Shown: positions 45,205 to 54,789, counted from the stretch's first letter. The stretch: DNA of 64,000 bases from Vibrio sp. 10N.261.45.E2 (GCF_002875705.1 NZ_MCZZ01000123.1:94190-158189); one strand, 5' to 3'. Notes: generated from the sequence alone by a model not told the origin. Numbers and translations are program-made.

Positions 45205-46443
45205 TTACTTGATGATAGCTGAAGGAATAAACATGTCTTTCAATCGCTTAACCGAAGAGTAAGTGCCAAACATAGGTTTGTTGTCTAAATGCCTTCTCAG
45301 CATATCAGCGGCGACGGTTTTAATCACATTGCGTTGGTCTTCACGCGAGTACTGACGATAAAACTCCAGCACCTGCCCCCACTCGCCAGCTTCCGTCGAC
45401 AGTGCAACACTGAATGTGTTGCCTTCCAATTTACCCGTAACCAAAGCCAATTCAGTTCCACACTTCTCTCTTGTTGCGCCAGCCAGCGCAAAGGTTGCGG
45501 CTAATGGATCGCTCTTTTCAAGTTCGCTCTCTTTTGGCTCAGCCATCACCCACGAGTGTCCGAAGCAATCTTCAATCTGTTCATTCAATTGCAGCCATGC
45601 AGATAATGCGCCTTTAGTTGACACTTCAGACACAGACAGCGTTTTCTTTTTTTCTGCCATGATGTGCCCAATATGGTCAATCATCGGCTCATCAACACTG
45701 ACTACGTTGCTCTCTAGCAGTTTGTACACCATTTGCAGAAGCTTAACGCGAGTTTCTAAGTCTGCCTTCGGACCAAACAGTTTAACCTCAATGAAAGGCA
45801 GATAAGAGCGATAACCGAGTTCATAGCTCTCAGGAAGCTTAAGCTGGTCTAACACATCCGAGATACCTGATTCAGACAAACCAAACGTAAACAGTCTACT
45901 GCACTCAGAGGCAACCACTTGAGGATAGGTGCGCGACAAATCAGGAAGAATCTCAAACGTGACCATGCGCTTGAATTCACTCGGTACACCCGGAGTGAAA
46001 TAGAAGGTCGCATCGTTGATTTTCAGTTTGAAGCCGCAAGCCGTCCCTACTGGGTTATCGACAATTTCTGAGCTCGCAGGTAACAATGCTTGTTTAAGGT
46101 TGCTGTCAGGCATCGGCACACCACGCCCAGAGAACATCTCTTCCATACGAGCAAGCCATTCAGGGAACATAACGAGTTTCTGCTCTGAAGCCGTTGCAGC
46201 GGCTGCGGCACTCATATCATCAGTTGTCGGCCCTAGACCACCGTTAACGATAACCACATCATAGTTAAAGCTCAGCATCAGCAGTTCTTCAACAAGAGCA
46301 TTCATTTGATCACCCACGGTTGAGCGCTTAGCAAGAGCAAAACCATGCTGATAAAACTCAGCAGACATCCAAGCTGCGTTTGTATCTACAATGTCTCCAT
46401 GAAGAACTTCTTCACCTGTGCTTAACATTGCGATTTTCGTCAT
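45205..46443 (-). CDS. CinA/YfaY-like protein
   Basis: This 412-residue protein has an N-terminal molybdopterin-binding-like (COG1058) domain, with STGEEVLHGDIVDTNAAWM and the nucleotide loop NGGLGPTTDD, and a C-terminal CinA-like amidase region of reduced similarity. E. coli YfaY is the closest named relative; NMN deamidase activity resides in the C-terminal domain of true CinA and cannot be assumed here. The start at 46443 gives the normal N-terminus MTKIAML. Confidence 0.88.
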   Translation of the reverse strand: MTKIAMLSTGEEVLHGDIVDTNAAWMSAEFYQHGFALAKRSTVGDQMNALVEELLMLSFNYDVVIVNGGLGPTTDDMSAAAAATASEQKLVMFPEWLARMEEMFSGRGVPMPDSNLKQALLPASSEIVDNPVGTACGFKLKINDATFYFTPGVPSEFKRMVTFEILPDLSRTYPQVVASECSRLFTFGLSESGISDVLDQLKLPESYELGYRSYLPFIEVKLFGPKADLETRVKLLQMVYKLLESNVVSVDEPMIDHIGHIMAEKKKTLSVSEVSTKGALSAWLQLNEQIEDCFGHSWVMAEPKESELEKSDPLAATFALAGATREKCGTELALVTGKLEGNTFSVALSTEAGEWGQVLEFYRQYSREDQRNVIKTVAADMLRRHLDNKPMFGTYSSVKRLKDMFIPSAIIK

Positions 46444-46653
46444 ATTTCTATCCCTTGTTGTCATAAAAAGACACTGCATTATTTACAAACTGGTCTATGG
46501 TTGAATTTGGAGCAATTCGCCTTTTCACTAATATTAATAATGTTAAACCTAAGGTTTTCTTAGGAAAAGCGATAAATTATTAGTTCCCTAAATCAGGCAT
46601 TTAATAGATAATTGTGACCCTGATCAATTCCAAACTTTCTCATGGAGACCCTT

Positions 46654-47562
46654 GTGGCCAAATCACCGTTACTAGCAAAGGTTACTGCTGCATTTTCAAT
46701 GCTAATGTCAGTTAACTCGGTTGCAAGCCAATACGACTTCGATCAACCAATCAACCTTTCTTACTCGGATGAATGTGCTCAAGATTACTGTTTTAATGAC
46801 AGCTTGTACACCTACAAGCCTAGTACCAATTACGCCCTGAGCGAATCGAGTGATGAGTACGACTTCTCAATCCAACAACCAAAGCATCTTTTGGTGAGTG
46901 AAGAGAAAGATTGGGATTACTTAATGGGCCAAACCTACACTATTCTTGGCTTAAGTGTCGCGACAGTCGGTTTAATGACCTTCTTACCAGAAAGTATCAC
47001 CAAGTGGGATGATGACCAACGTGACTTAAGTAAATTGGGTCAAAAGTGGAAAGATAATGTCTCAGCAGGCCCAACGTGGGACCGTGATGAACACTTCCTA
47101 AACTACGTGATGCACCCATATTTTGGTGGTGTTTACTACACGGCAGCACGACACGCTGGCTACAACGAGTTTGAATCGTTTGTCTATTCTTGGACGATGT
47201 CGACGTTCTTCTGGGAGTACGGCGTAGAAGCGTTTGCTGAAGTTCCTTCATGGCAAGATCTGTTCATCACACCATTCTTTGGTGCGGTTGTCGGTGAAAT
47301 AATGCTAGAAACTGAGCAAGACATCATTGCCTCAGGTGGTGAAGTGATGGGTTCTCAAACCATGGGTGACGTTTCTCTATTCTTCCTTAACCCTGTTGGT
47401 CATATCCACTACTGGGTTAGCGATGCATGGGGTGGTGACGCAGAGGTTAACCTGAACACTAACCCTTGGTGGGATAACCAAGACGCTGCTCGTTTTGCTT
47501 ACGATGCTGGCGCACCATACGACTCTCAGTTCGTTGGTATGAACTTCAAAGTAACGTTCTAA
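46654..47562 (+). CDS. DUF3943 exported protein
   Basis: This protein of about 302 residues has a signal-like N-terminus and the DUF3943 domain (about 100-270), with paired membrane-embedded or hydrophobic segments, YVMHPYFGGVYYTAARHAGY and WEYGVEAFAEVPSWQD. The ending VGMNFKVTF, with a terminal Phe, resembles an outer-membrane beta-barrel C-terminus. No function is known. The best start is GTG at 46654, six bases after GGAG; the in-frame ATG at 46642 overlaps that ribosome site. Confidence 0.82.
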   Translation: MAKSPLLAKVTAAFSMLMSVNSVASQYDFDQPINLSYSDECAQDYCFNDSLYTYKPSTNYALSESSDEYDFSIQQPKHLLVSEEKDWDYLMGQTYTILGLSVATVGLMTFLPESITKWDDDQRDLSKLGQKWKDNVSAGPTWDRDEHFLNYVMHPYFGGVYYTAARHAGYNEFESFVYSWTMSTFFWEYGVEAFAEVPSWQDLFITPFFGAVVGEIMLETEQDIIASGGEVMGSQTMGDVSLFFLNPVGHIHYWVSDAWGGDAEVNLNTNPWWDNQDAARFAYDAGAPYDSQFVGMNFKVTF

Positions 47563-47623
47563 TCTCTCCAGCGTTACTGGATATAAGTTACTGAATCATC
47601 AATCACAGTGACAACTCTTCTTA

Positions 47624-47650
47624 AAAGCGGCTTTCTAGCCGCTTTTTTTG
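47624..47650 (+). terminator. Terminator of the DUF3943 gene
   Basis: AAAGCGGCT pairs with AGCCGCTTT across four bases, followed by T7. Confidence 0.92.
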
Positions 47651-47699
47651 TGCCCTACTCTTCATTCTCTTTTTTTGCATCGAAGCTTAGTTTCAAAAA

Positions 47700-47713
47700 T
47701 TGACCTAGGTCAA
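47700..47713 (+). promoter_or_regulatory. Perfect palindrome with FNR-like halves upstream of the ACT-domain gene
   Basis: TTGAC-CTAG-GTCAA has the spacing of CRP/FNR-family sites, with C for T at the fifth position of each half. It lies 100-114 bases before the start of the downstream gene and could be a site for FNR or a relative. Confidence 0.5.
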
Positions 47714-47813
47714 ACATTGTTCGATGTAACCTTCTACACTGAAATTAAAGAACTTTATCGCGTGATATCAAACATTTAATTAGCAAAGAATAATTGAAAC
47801 TTTGGGGGCTGAT

Positions 47814-48326
47814 ATGAACAGTACATTTATCGTAAACTTTATCGGAAAAGCATCACCAGCAACAATCAAACAACTTGCTGCGGTTACTCACGAAAACGAC
47901 GGCAAATGGCTCATCAGTAAAGTGAACTTTATTGAAGACCAAGTCGCAGGCGTACTAAAGGTTCAACTTCCAGCCATCAACGAATCGATTGTTAAAGACG
48001 CTTTCAGTGCCAATCCAGATCTAATCGTACAGTTTGTGGATTCAGACCATGCGCATAATGTTCAAGACACAATCCATCACCTAAGACTCGACTCAAACGA
48101 CCGAGCAGGTATCGTCAACGAAGTGACTCATGTATTGGATAGACAAGGGATCAGCATTCTTGATATGGACTGTCACCGTGTCTTTATCGCTGGAGGCGGC
48201 GGTGTTAGTTCAAGCTTATTCACATCAAAAATCGCGGTTAAACTGCCTATCGAAGTTCAAATCGATGATGTGGTTAATGAACTCGAAACACTCAGTGAAG
48301 ACACTAGAGTAATGATTGAAAGCTAA
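47814..48326 (+). CDS. GcvR-like protein with tandem ACT domains
   Basis: This 170-residue cytoplasmic protein has two ACT-like domains (about residues 3-75 and 86-168). The second contains LDSNDRAGIVNEVTHVLDRQGISILDMD, typical of GcvR-type regulators that sense glycine or other amino acids. GcvR itself represses the glycine cleavage operon through GcvA. Here the neighbours offer no such link, so the role is open. The start is ATG at 47814 after GGGGGCTGAT. It is monocistronic, with a strong terminator. Confidence 0.85.
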   Translation: MNSTFIVNFIGKASPATIKQLAAVTHENDGKWLISKVNFIEDQVAGVLKVQLPAINESIVKDAFSANPDLIVQFVDSDHAHNVQDTIHHLRLDSNDRAGIVNEVTHVLDRQGISILDMDCHRVFIAGGGGVSSSLFTSKIAVKLPIEVQIDDVVNELETLSEDTRVMIES

Positions 48327-48346
48327 AAGAACAGAAATGACCAACC

Positions 48347-48376
48347 CAAAAGAGCAGCTTATCGGCTGCTCTTTTG
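48347..48376 (+). terminator. Bidirectional terminator between the ACT-domain gene and nspC
   Basis: AAAAGAGCAGC pairs with GCTGCTCTTTT across six bases; A and T tracts on both sides. Confidence 0.9.
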
Positions 48377-48399
48377 ATTACTCTGAAATGATGATTCTG

Positions 48400-49533
48400 T
48401 TACTTAATCGACCATTGTGACAATGAACGTTTAAAGTCCTCGTAGCCAAATTCATTCAGCTTTTGAACATCACCATTGCTACGTTCACAGTAGATAGATG
48501 GCATTTTCAGACCATTGAACCAGTTCAGTTTCACCATGGTATAACCCGCGCTATCTAGCAGGTGCAGCTTTTGACCAATCTTAAGTGGCTCATCAAAGCT
48601 TGCTTCGCAGAACTGATCGCCCGCAAGGCATGAGCATGAACCAATCACATAGTCGTGACTGCCGTTATCAGAGGCTTCCAATACTGATGCAGGTTCGTTG
48701 TAGATAAGTGTATCAAGGCGATGTGCCTCGGTTGCCGAATCCACAATTGCGGTTTTCTTCACGTTCTCTACGATATCAACCACTGTCACAACCAAGTCTG
48801 TTGTTTTAGTGATGATCGCTTCACCCGGCTCAAGGTACATCTGCACACCGTGCTTTTCAGAGAAGGCTTTCAGCGCAAGGCCAAGTTTCTCAATATCATA
48901 GCCAGGCCATGTGAAGAATACACCGCCGCCCATGCTCACCCAATCCAACTTATCTAGATGCTCACCAAACTGTTCTGAGATTGAATCAAGTAGGCCGATG
49001 AATGCGTCGACATCTTTGTTCTCACAGTTCATGTGGAACATCACGCCATTAATCTCGTCAAAAACCTCAGGCTTGATGTGGTCTGCTTGTACACCCAAAC
49101 GCGAAAATTGACGTGCTGGATTCGCTAAATCTTGTCCTGCATAACTCACTCCTGGATTTAAACGTAAACCCAATGATGCCTTACCTTCAACAATATGACG
49201 GTAAGCAGCAAGTTGGCTTTGAGAGTTGAAGATCATCTTGTCACAAATATCAGCAACTTCTCTCACGTCATCTACGCTGTAACCGACACTGTAAGCATGA
49301 GTTTCACCGCCAAAGGTTTCGTGACCAAGTTTCACTTCGTACGGACCAGAGCTTGTCGTGCCATCGAGGTAAGGCTTGATAATGTCAAACACCCCCCAAG
49401 TCGAGAAGCACTTGAGTGCCAATACCAACTTCACACCTGAAATATCTTTCAGCTGCTTGGCTTTCTCTAAGTTCGCGATCAACTTGTCTTCGTTGATCAT
49501 GAAGTAAGGCGTTTTTAGTTCGTTGTTTTGCAT
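48400..49533 (-). CDS. nspC: NspC, carboxynorspermidine decarboxylase
   Basis: This 377-residue PLP enzyme of the alanine racemase-fold decarboxylases makes norspermidine from carboxynorspermidine. The PLP lysine is in [12 protein letters not shown], and the C-terminal catalytic cysteine is probably in [12 protein letters not shown] good ribosome site (AAGG, seven bases) precedes the ATG. It is the last gene of the norspermidine set, separated from the dehydrogenase gene by 212 bases that hold a striking structured element. In Vibrio cholerae NspC affects biofilm formation. Confidence 0.95.
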   Translation of the reverse strand: MQNNELKTPYFMINEDKLIANLEKAKQLKDISGVKLVLALKCFSTWGVFDIIKPYLDGTTSSGPYEVKLGHETFGGETHAYSVGYSVDDVREVADICDKMIFNSQSQLAAYRHIVEGKASLGLRLNPGVSYAGQDLANPARQFSRLGVQADHIKPEVFDEINGVMFHMNCENKDVDAFIGLLDSISEQFGEHLDKLDWVSMGGGVFFTWPGYDIEKLGLALKAFSEKHGVQMYLEPGEAIITKTTDLVVTVVDIVENVKKTAIVDSATEAHRLDTLIYNEPASVLEASDNGSHDYVIGSCSCLAGDQFCEASFDEPLKIGQKLHLLDSAGYTMVKLNWFNGLKMPSIYCERSNGDVQKLNEFGYEDFKRSLSQWSIK

Positions 49534-49583
49534 GTTAATACCTTGCGGCCCTCGAGTTCACGAAGGCACATGATAATCGAACA

Positions 49584-49611
49584 AAGCCGACGCAACAGCA
49601 TCGGCTTGTAA
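49584..49611 (-). terminator. Weak terminator or attenuator before nspC
   Basis: AAGCCGA (49584-49590) pairs with TCGGCTT (49601-49607), giving TCGGCTTTGTT on the minus strand. The T run is interrupted, so read-through into nspC is expected. Confidence 0.5.
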
Positions 49612-49657
49612 TTATACGTTCTCGTCAATCATATAACTTTGATTGGAGTTCGCAGAG

Positions 49658-49736
49658 CTTTGACCTTGTCGCTAGGACATCGCACAGATGTTTACGAACG
49701 TAAATAAGCACGATGGACAACGCGACGAGGGCAAAG
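49658..49736 (-). other. Nested inverted-repeat element between the norspermidine genes
   Basis: The arm at 49658-49672 pairs with 49722-49736 (13 of 15 bases). Inside, CATCG (49678-49682) pairs with CGATG (49710-49714), and TTTACG-AA-CGTAAA (49691-49704) forms a hairpin. The whole would fold as one long rod in RNA of either strand. It starts 9 bases after the dehydrogenase stop codon. It could be an RNA control element, a small RNA or a mobile miniature repeat. Confidence 0.6.
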
Positions 49737-49745
49737 AGTCAGAAA

Positions 49746-50996
49746 CTACTTCAAAGTGTGGATTAGAGGTAAACCGGCTGTCGGCTCTAGCTCTTGAACG
49801 TGCCAATCTAGACCGATTTCAGGCATAGTTGCTAGGAACGGGTCTGGGTTTAGCTGCTCCATGTTGAACACGCCTTTATCAGCCCATTCACCACGGAAAA
49901 ATTGAAGTGCAGCGGTAATTGCTGGAACACCTGTTGTGTAAGAGATCGCTTGGTGCTCTACGTCTTCGTAAGCTACTTCGTGGTCTGCGTTATTGTAGAT
50001 GAATACGCTGCGATCTTTACCGTCTTTCTTACCTTGAACCCAAGTACCGATACACGTTAAACCTGTGTAACCCGGAGCCAGAGATGTTGGGTCTGGTAGT
50101 AGAGCTTTAAGAACATGAAGAGGCTGAACGACCGTACCGTCGTGTAGCGTTAGTGGATCTGGGCTAAGAAGGCCGATGTCACGCATACAGTTGAAGTAGT
50201 TCAGGTATGCATCACCAAAGCCCATCCAGAATTCGATACGCTTAGCCGGGATGAACTCTTTCATTGAACGAACTTCATCGTGCGCCATTGAGTAAACTTT
50301 GTGAGAACCACAGTTAGGGAATTCAAACTCAAGCATACGAGAGTGACATGGTACTTGTTTCCACTCTTCATTTTCCCAGTAGAAAGAATCACCTTGGATC
50401 TCAAGCATGTTGGTTTCTGGGTCAAAGTTTGTCGCAAACTTCTTACCGTGGTCGCCAGCATTCACATCCATTACGTCAATTGAGTCAATCTCATCGAACA
50501 GGTGCTTAACCGCGTACGCTGCAAAGATTGATACCACGCCAGGATCGAAACCCGCGCCAAGAATACCTGTAATGCCCGCTTCAGCAAACTTCTCACGGTA
50601 GCCCCACTGCCAATCGTAAGCTTGTGGTACTTGTTGCCCTTCAGAACATAGATCAACCGCTACCGATGTATCTAAGTAAGAAACTTTCGATTGGTAACAC
50701 GCTTCCATGATCGCCATGTTTACCCAAGGAGGACCAGCGTTGATCACTAGATCCGGCTGAACTTCTTTGATCAAAGCAACAAGTGCATCAACATCATCAG
50801 CGTCTACTGCGCGAGCTTCTAGTTTTTTAGTTGAATCTTTAAGGTTGTTTTTACCTTTGATTGATTCGATGATTTTTTCACATTTCGCGATTGTTCGAGA
50901 AGCGATTGTGATATCACCCAGTACTTCGTTGTTTTGTGCTGCTTTGTGTGCAACAACCCAACCAACGCCGCCTGCACCAATTTGTAGAATAGCCAT
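49746..50996 (-). CDS. Carboxynorspermidine dehydrogenase (synthase)
   Basis: This 416-residue enzyme of the saccharopine dehydrogenase family condenses 1,3-diaminopropane with aspartate semialdehyde and reduces the product with NADPH, giving carboxynorspermidine. The Rossmann signature is at the very start (LQIGAGGVGWVVAHKAA), and the family segment PDLVINAGPPWVNMAIMEAC follows. It starts 8 bases after the aminotransferase-decarboxylase gene, so the two are co-transcribed. Its product is the substrate of NspC downstream. Confidence 0.94.
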   Translation of the reverse strand: MAILQIGAGGVGWVVAHKAAQNNEVLGDITIASRTIAKCEKIIESIKGKNNLKDSTKKLEARAVDADDVDALVALIKEVQPDLVINAGPPWVNMAIMEACYQSKVSYLDTSVAVDLCSEGQQVPQAYDWQWGYREKFAEAGITGILGAGFDPGVVSIFAAYAVKHLFDEIDSIDVMDVNAGDHGKKFATNFDPETNMLEIQGDSFYWENEEWKQVPCHSRMLEFEFPNCGSHKVYSMAHDEVRSMKEFIPAKRIEFWMGFGDAYLNYFNCMRDIGLLSPDPLTLHDGTVVQPLHVLKALLPDPTSLAPGYTGLTCIGTWVQGKKDGKDRSVFIYNNADHEVAYEDVEHQAISYTTGVPAITAALQFFRGEWADKGVFNMEQLNPDPFLATMPEIGLDWHVQELEPTAGLPLIHTLK

Positions 50997-51004
50997 AGTT
51001 TTAA

Positions 51005-53932
51005 TTACCCTTGTTGTTCTGCTAGCTCAATAGCTAAAGTTTGAATGTTGTTAATTAGAGATTTGAAATCTGATGTGCTTAAGCACGGATTCAAGATAGT
51101 GAATTTCAGCGCACTCTTACCATCCACGACCGTTTCGCCAAGTACCGCAACGCCACGAGTCAGCGCTTCCAGTCTTAACGTTTGATTCAGCTTGTCTAAA
51201 TCAATAGCACCGTTTGCTGATTGCTCATTGCCAGGTACCGAACGGAACAGCACAGTAGACAGTGACGGTTCGGCAAGTAACTCTAGGCCGTCTTGATTTT
51301 GAATTAGGTCTGCAACCTCAAGCGTCTGCTCAAGCAGATGATCGTACATATCACCGAGCTGCTTTGGCCCAACGCTTTGCATCGTCATGAAGACTTTGAG
51401 TGCATCGAAACGTTTAGTCGTGGCAATAGACTTATCGACTAGATTCGGCAACTCGTCGTGCTCGCGGTTTAAGTAGTCTGCATGATGCAATAGGTACTTG
51501 AAGTTCGCTTTGTCTTTGAGCAACACAGCACCACAGCTGATTGTTTGGAAGAACAACTTGTGGAAATCAACGCTGACAGAGTCCGCTTTCTCGATGCCTT
51601 TCAAACGAGCTTTATGGCTACTTAAGATAAGCGCGCCGCCGTAAGCACTGTCGACATGGAACCAAAGATCTTGCTGGTTTGCGATGTCTGCAATCGCATC
51701 AAGGTCATCAATAGCACCGTGATCGGTTGTCCCTGCCGTACCAACTACAGCAAAAGGAATTAGGCCTTGAGCTTTAAGCGCTTTCACTTCTGTATCTAAC
51801 AAGTCAGGTTTGATAGTGCCATTCGCATTGGTATCAACACAACACACTGCCGCTTCACCCAACCCAAGTAGAGATGCTGACTTTTGAACCGTGAAGTGGG
51901 ATTTCTTTGAGCATAAGATGCGCAACTTGCTTGCGTATTCTGGCAAGCCAAGCTTTTGGATAGAATGGCCATTGTGCTTATCTGCAACCCAGTCTCTCGC
52001 GAGCAATAAACCCATAAGGTTACTTTGCGTGCCTCCGCTGGTGAAAACACCGTCCGCTTGTGCGCCAAGTTGGTATTTGTCACACATCCAATCCACGACG
52101 CGCTGCTCAACATAAGTCGCAGCAGACGCTTGGTCCCATGAATCCATTGATTGATTCAAAGCCGCGATAATTGATTCCGCAGCAACAGAAGCCATAAGAG
52201 GTGGAGTGTGAAGGTGTGCAATACAGTCAGGGTGTTGAACAAAGATGGAGTTTGCAGCGACAAGGTCTGCGGTACTATCTACAACATCAACCAAAGCGTG
52301 TTGGTTGTTATCGAGATCAACAGCATTGATGGCTGCTTCTAGCACTTTAGGGTCTAAACCTGAATAAGGGGTTTCAACCTGTTCAAAAACCGTTTTCATC
52401 GCTATGGTGGTTTGGTTCATCACGTTAGCAAATTCGTTGCTACCGCCTAAACCTGTCTGGATGAAGTGCTTGTTCCATTCTTGGCTAGCTTGTTCGCTTG
52501 AGACAGGATCTTGTTGTACACCGCCACCCGCTGCAATGATCGCTTCTTCCATGACACGGAGTGCAAAGTCGATCTGCTCAAAAGAGATAATCATTGGCGG
52601 AAGGAAACGAATCACCGAACCATCACGACCACCTTTTTCTACCATCAAGCCGCGCTCTAGTGCTGCTCGTTGAATCGCTAGGGTTAGCTCGCCGTCTGAT
52701 TGTGGTTCGCCAAACTTGTTAAGCTCACCGTTTGGTTGCTTGATCTCAGCGCCAAGCATCAAGCCTTTACCACGAACTTCAGCAATACAGTTAACACGAG
52801 ATTGAATCTTTTCTAACCCATGACGTAGGTATTGGCCTGCAATGTTCGCGTGTTCAACCAAGCCATCTCGCTCGATGATTTCCAACGCCTTAGCGCCAGA
52901 CACCATTGCTAACTGGTTACCACGGAATGTACCTGTGTGTTCACCCGCTTTCCATGTATCAATGCTCTTATCAAATACAAGCAACGACATAGGCAGTCCG
53001 CCACCGATCGCTTTAGACAAACATAAGATATCTGGGTTAACGCCTGACTCTTCAAACGCAAACCGATGACCCGTTTTACCTACACCACACTGAATTTCAT
53101 CAAAAATAAGTAGGATGCCATGTTCGTCACAGATGCGACGTAAACCTTGTAACCAAGATGCAGGAGCTGGAATTACGCCGCCCTCACCTTGCACAGGCTC
53201 AACGATCATCGCTGCTGGTTTCATAATGCCGGATTCGTCATCATTCAACATACGTTCAATGTAACGAATGCTCGCGTTGGCACCCGCTTCACCACCAATG
53301 CCAAACGGACAGCGGAGGTTGTATGGGAAAGGCATGAAATGTACGTCAGACATCAAGCCGCTACGACGTTCTTTGGTGCCGAGGTTACCCATCATGCCCA
53401 TGGTGCCGTTGGTCATGCCATGGTAAGCACCACGGAAAGCAAACATGGTGTTGCGACCTGTGGTTTGTTTAGCAAGCTTGATCGCCGCTTCAACAGCATC
53501 AGCACCTGATGGGCCACAAAATTGAAGAACCGAGTTATCTGAAAAGTCTTGAGGAAGAAAAGCTTTAACTCGCTTGATAAACGTCTCTTTTGCTTGAGTC
53601 GTTATATCAAGAGTTTGGTATGGCAACCCAGAATCGAGCTGGTCTTTGAGTGCTTGGTTAATCTCAGGATGGTTATAACCCAAAGAAAGTGTACCGGCAC
53701 CAGCTAAGCAATCGAGAAAGAGTTGGCCACGAGTATCTTCAACTAAAGCGCCACATGCTCGTTTAATAGCAATCGGTAGGCGTCTTGGGTAAGAGCGAAC
53801 ATCCGACTCATGCTGTTCTTGCTCAAGCAAAATAGCGTCAGGTGTTAGGTCGTACGTTCCCTCTACGATAGGAACCATAGTTGAAAATGAATTTGCGATA
53901 GTGTTGATATCGACTTCAAAGGCGGTAGTCAT
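51005..53932 (-). CDS. Fused diaminobutyrate aminotransferase and diaminobutyrate decarboxylase
   Basis: This 975-residue two-domain PLP enzyme makes 1,3-diaminopropane from aspartate semialdehyde. Residues about 20-450 form a class-III aminotransferase (2,4-diaminobutyrate:2-oxoglutarate type) with IFDEIQCGVGKTG and the PLP lysine in LSKAIGGGLP. Residues about 500-970 form a group-II decarboxylase with HVDSAYGGALI and the PLP lysine in VDFHKLFFQ. Separate genes in many bacteria are joined here as in other vibrios. The start at 53932 has AGGGGA five bases upstream. It leads the norspermidine genes. Confidence 0.95.
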   Translation of the reverse strand: MTTAFEVDINTIANSFSTMVPIVEGTYDLTPDAILLEQEQHESDVRSYPRRLPIAIKRACGALVEDTRGQLFLDCLAGAGTLSLGYNHPEINQALKDQLDSGLPYQTLDITTQAKETFIKRVKAFLPQDFSDNSVLQFCGPSGADAVEAAIKLAKQTTGRNTMFAFRGAYHGMTNGTMGMMGNLGTKERRSGLMSDVHFMPFPYNLRCPFGIGGEAGANASIRYIERMLNDDESGIMKPAAMIVEPVQGEGGVIPAPASWLQGLRRICDEHGILLIFDEIQCGVGKTGHRFAFEESGVNPDILCLSKAIGGGLPMSLLVFDKSIDTWKAGEHTGTFRGNQLAMVSGAKALEIIERDGLVEHANIAGQYLRHGLEKIQSRVNCIAEVRGKGLMLGAEIKQPNGELNKFGEPQSDGELTLAIQRAALERGLMVEKGGRDGSVIRFLPPMIISFEQIDFALRVMEEAIIAAGGGVQQDPVSSEQASQEWNKHFIQTGLGGSNEFANVMNQTTIAMKTVFEQVETPYSGLDPKVLEAAINAVDLDNNQHALVDVVDSTADLVAANSIFVQHPDCIAHLHTPPLMASVAAESIIAALNQSMDSWDQASAATYVEQRVVDWMCDKYQLGAQADGVFTSGGTQSNLMGLLLARDWVADKHNGHSIQKLGLPEYASKLRILCSKKSHFTVQKSASLLGLGEAAVCCVDTNANGTIKPDLLDTEVKALKAQGLIPFAVVGTAGTTDHGAIDDLDAIADIANQQDLWFHVDSAYGGALILSSHKARLKGIEKADSVSVDFHKLFFQTISCGAVLLKDKANFKYLLHHADYLNREHDELPNLVDKSIATTKRFDALKVFMTMQSVGPKQLGDMYDHLLEQTLEVADLIQNQDGLELLAEPSLSTVLFRSVPGNEQSANGAIDLDKLNQTLRLEALTRGVAVLGETVVDGKSALKFTILNPCLSTSDFKSLINNIQTLAIELAEQQG

Positions 53933-54094
53933 AAAAGTCCCCTTGAATGTGTTCATACTCATCTCCATCAGACGCAATTACCCACCAACCCTCTTTCAAT
54001 TTGGAGAGATTTCATGGTGAAACACGCGTATTGTCTAGAAATGAGATATAGCTGTACGCTCGCATAAGTCAAATGACGAATACGAAATTAAGCC

Positions 54095-54104
54095 GTCTTA
54101 AGAC
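54095..54104. promoter_or_regulatory. Palindrome upstream of the norspermidine operon
   Basis: GTCTTAAGAC is a perfect 10-bp palindrome about 165 bases ahead of the fusion gene. Its meaning is unknown. Confidence 0.25.
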
Positions 54105-54537
54105 AGCGATAAATTGTTAGCGTGAGCTCAAGGTTCAGTAATGCTACTGTTTTGAAGAATTGGACATTTTTGCAGGATCGGGCAGCTATGAGGAGCTGGT
54201 CCCTTTGGAAATGCAGAGCTGATTAGCAATGTTGTAATTAGTGTGTTCAATGTTGGGTTTCCCATTAACATGGCGAACTGCGCCATAAGTATCCCGTCTA
54301 TCAGCTAAAGGACTAGCCAATACCTACCCTACGTAATGTCCCAATCAGCAAGAATGGTCACTACGCGTATCCCCCAGAAGCAATCGTTGCTCTTCTTGAA
54401 CATTGTTCATTCCGAGATTGCGCGGGAAAGTAACATAAAGTGAAATGAACGATCAATAGTTTTTAATAATAGCTTGATAAATAGCAGGTGCGACTAATGA
54501 ATTGCTGCAAATATGGTCAACACTATCAATTGAGAAG
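54105..54537. other. Gene-free stretch before the tRNA cluster
   Basis: No credible coding frame, tRNA or known RNA is visible here. With the inverted repeat pair that follows it forms the longest gene-poor region of the window (about 890 bases from 53933 to 54824). Confidence 0.5.
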
Positions 54538-54666
54538 TAGATCCCCGGTTCGCTCGTTCCTCACGCCCGAGGATGACGGCGTGGGTATAAAACGTTATTA
54601 GTAAGGCTTTAATGCTAGGTGCTTTTGTCATTCTTTAGAGTCGGAGGCGACCTCATAGGGAATCTC
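54538..54666. repeat. Inverted pair of repeat-like sequences
   Basis: The left part (54538-54584) contains AGATCCCCGGTTCGCTCG and GAGGATGAC. The right part (54621-54666), read on the minus strand, starts AGATTCCCTATGAGG and ends AAGAATGAC. The two are diverged copies in opposite orientation about 40 bases apart. They resemble a type of short sequence that I recall as dispersed in Vibrio genomes; no copy number can be given. Confidence 0.5.
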
Positions 54667-54789
54667 GCTTTTTAAAAGCTAAGTGATACAAATGAATGTG
54701 ATAGCGTAAGATTTAAGATAGAAATGAAGTTTAAATGCGGGGTCGCACAAGAAGAATATCGATATAAAGAACCTAAACGCCAGAAACCA

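Noticed and set aside
46610..46627. FNR/CRP-like sequence TTGTGACCCTGATCAA before the DUF3943 gene
   Set aside because: The two halves match different consensus patterns and together fit neither well.
49658..49736. The nested inverted repeat as an integron attC site
   Set aside because: It lacks the RYYYAAC and GTTRRRY core ends, there is no integrase or cassette series, and it lies within a biosynthetic gene cluster.
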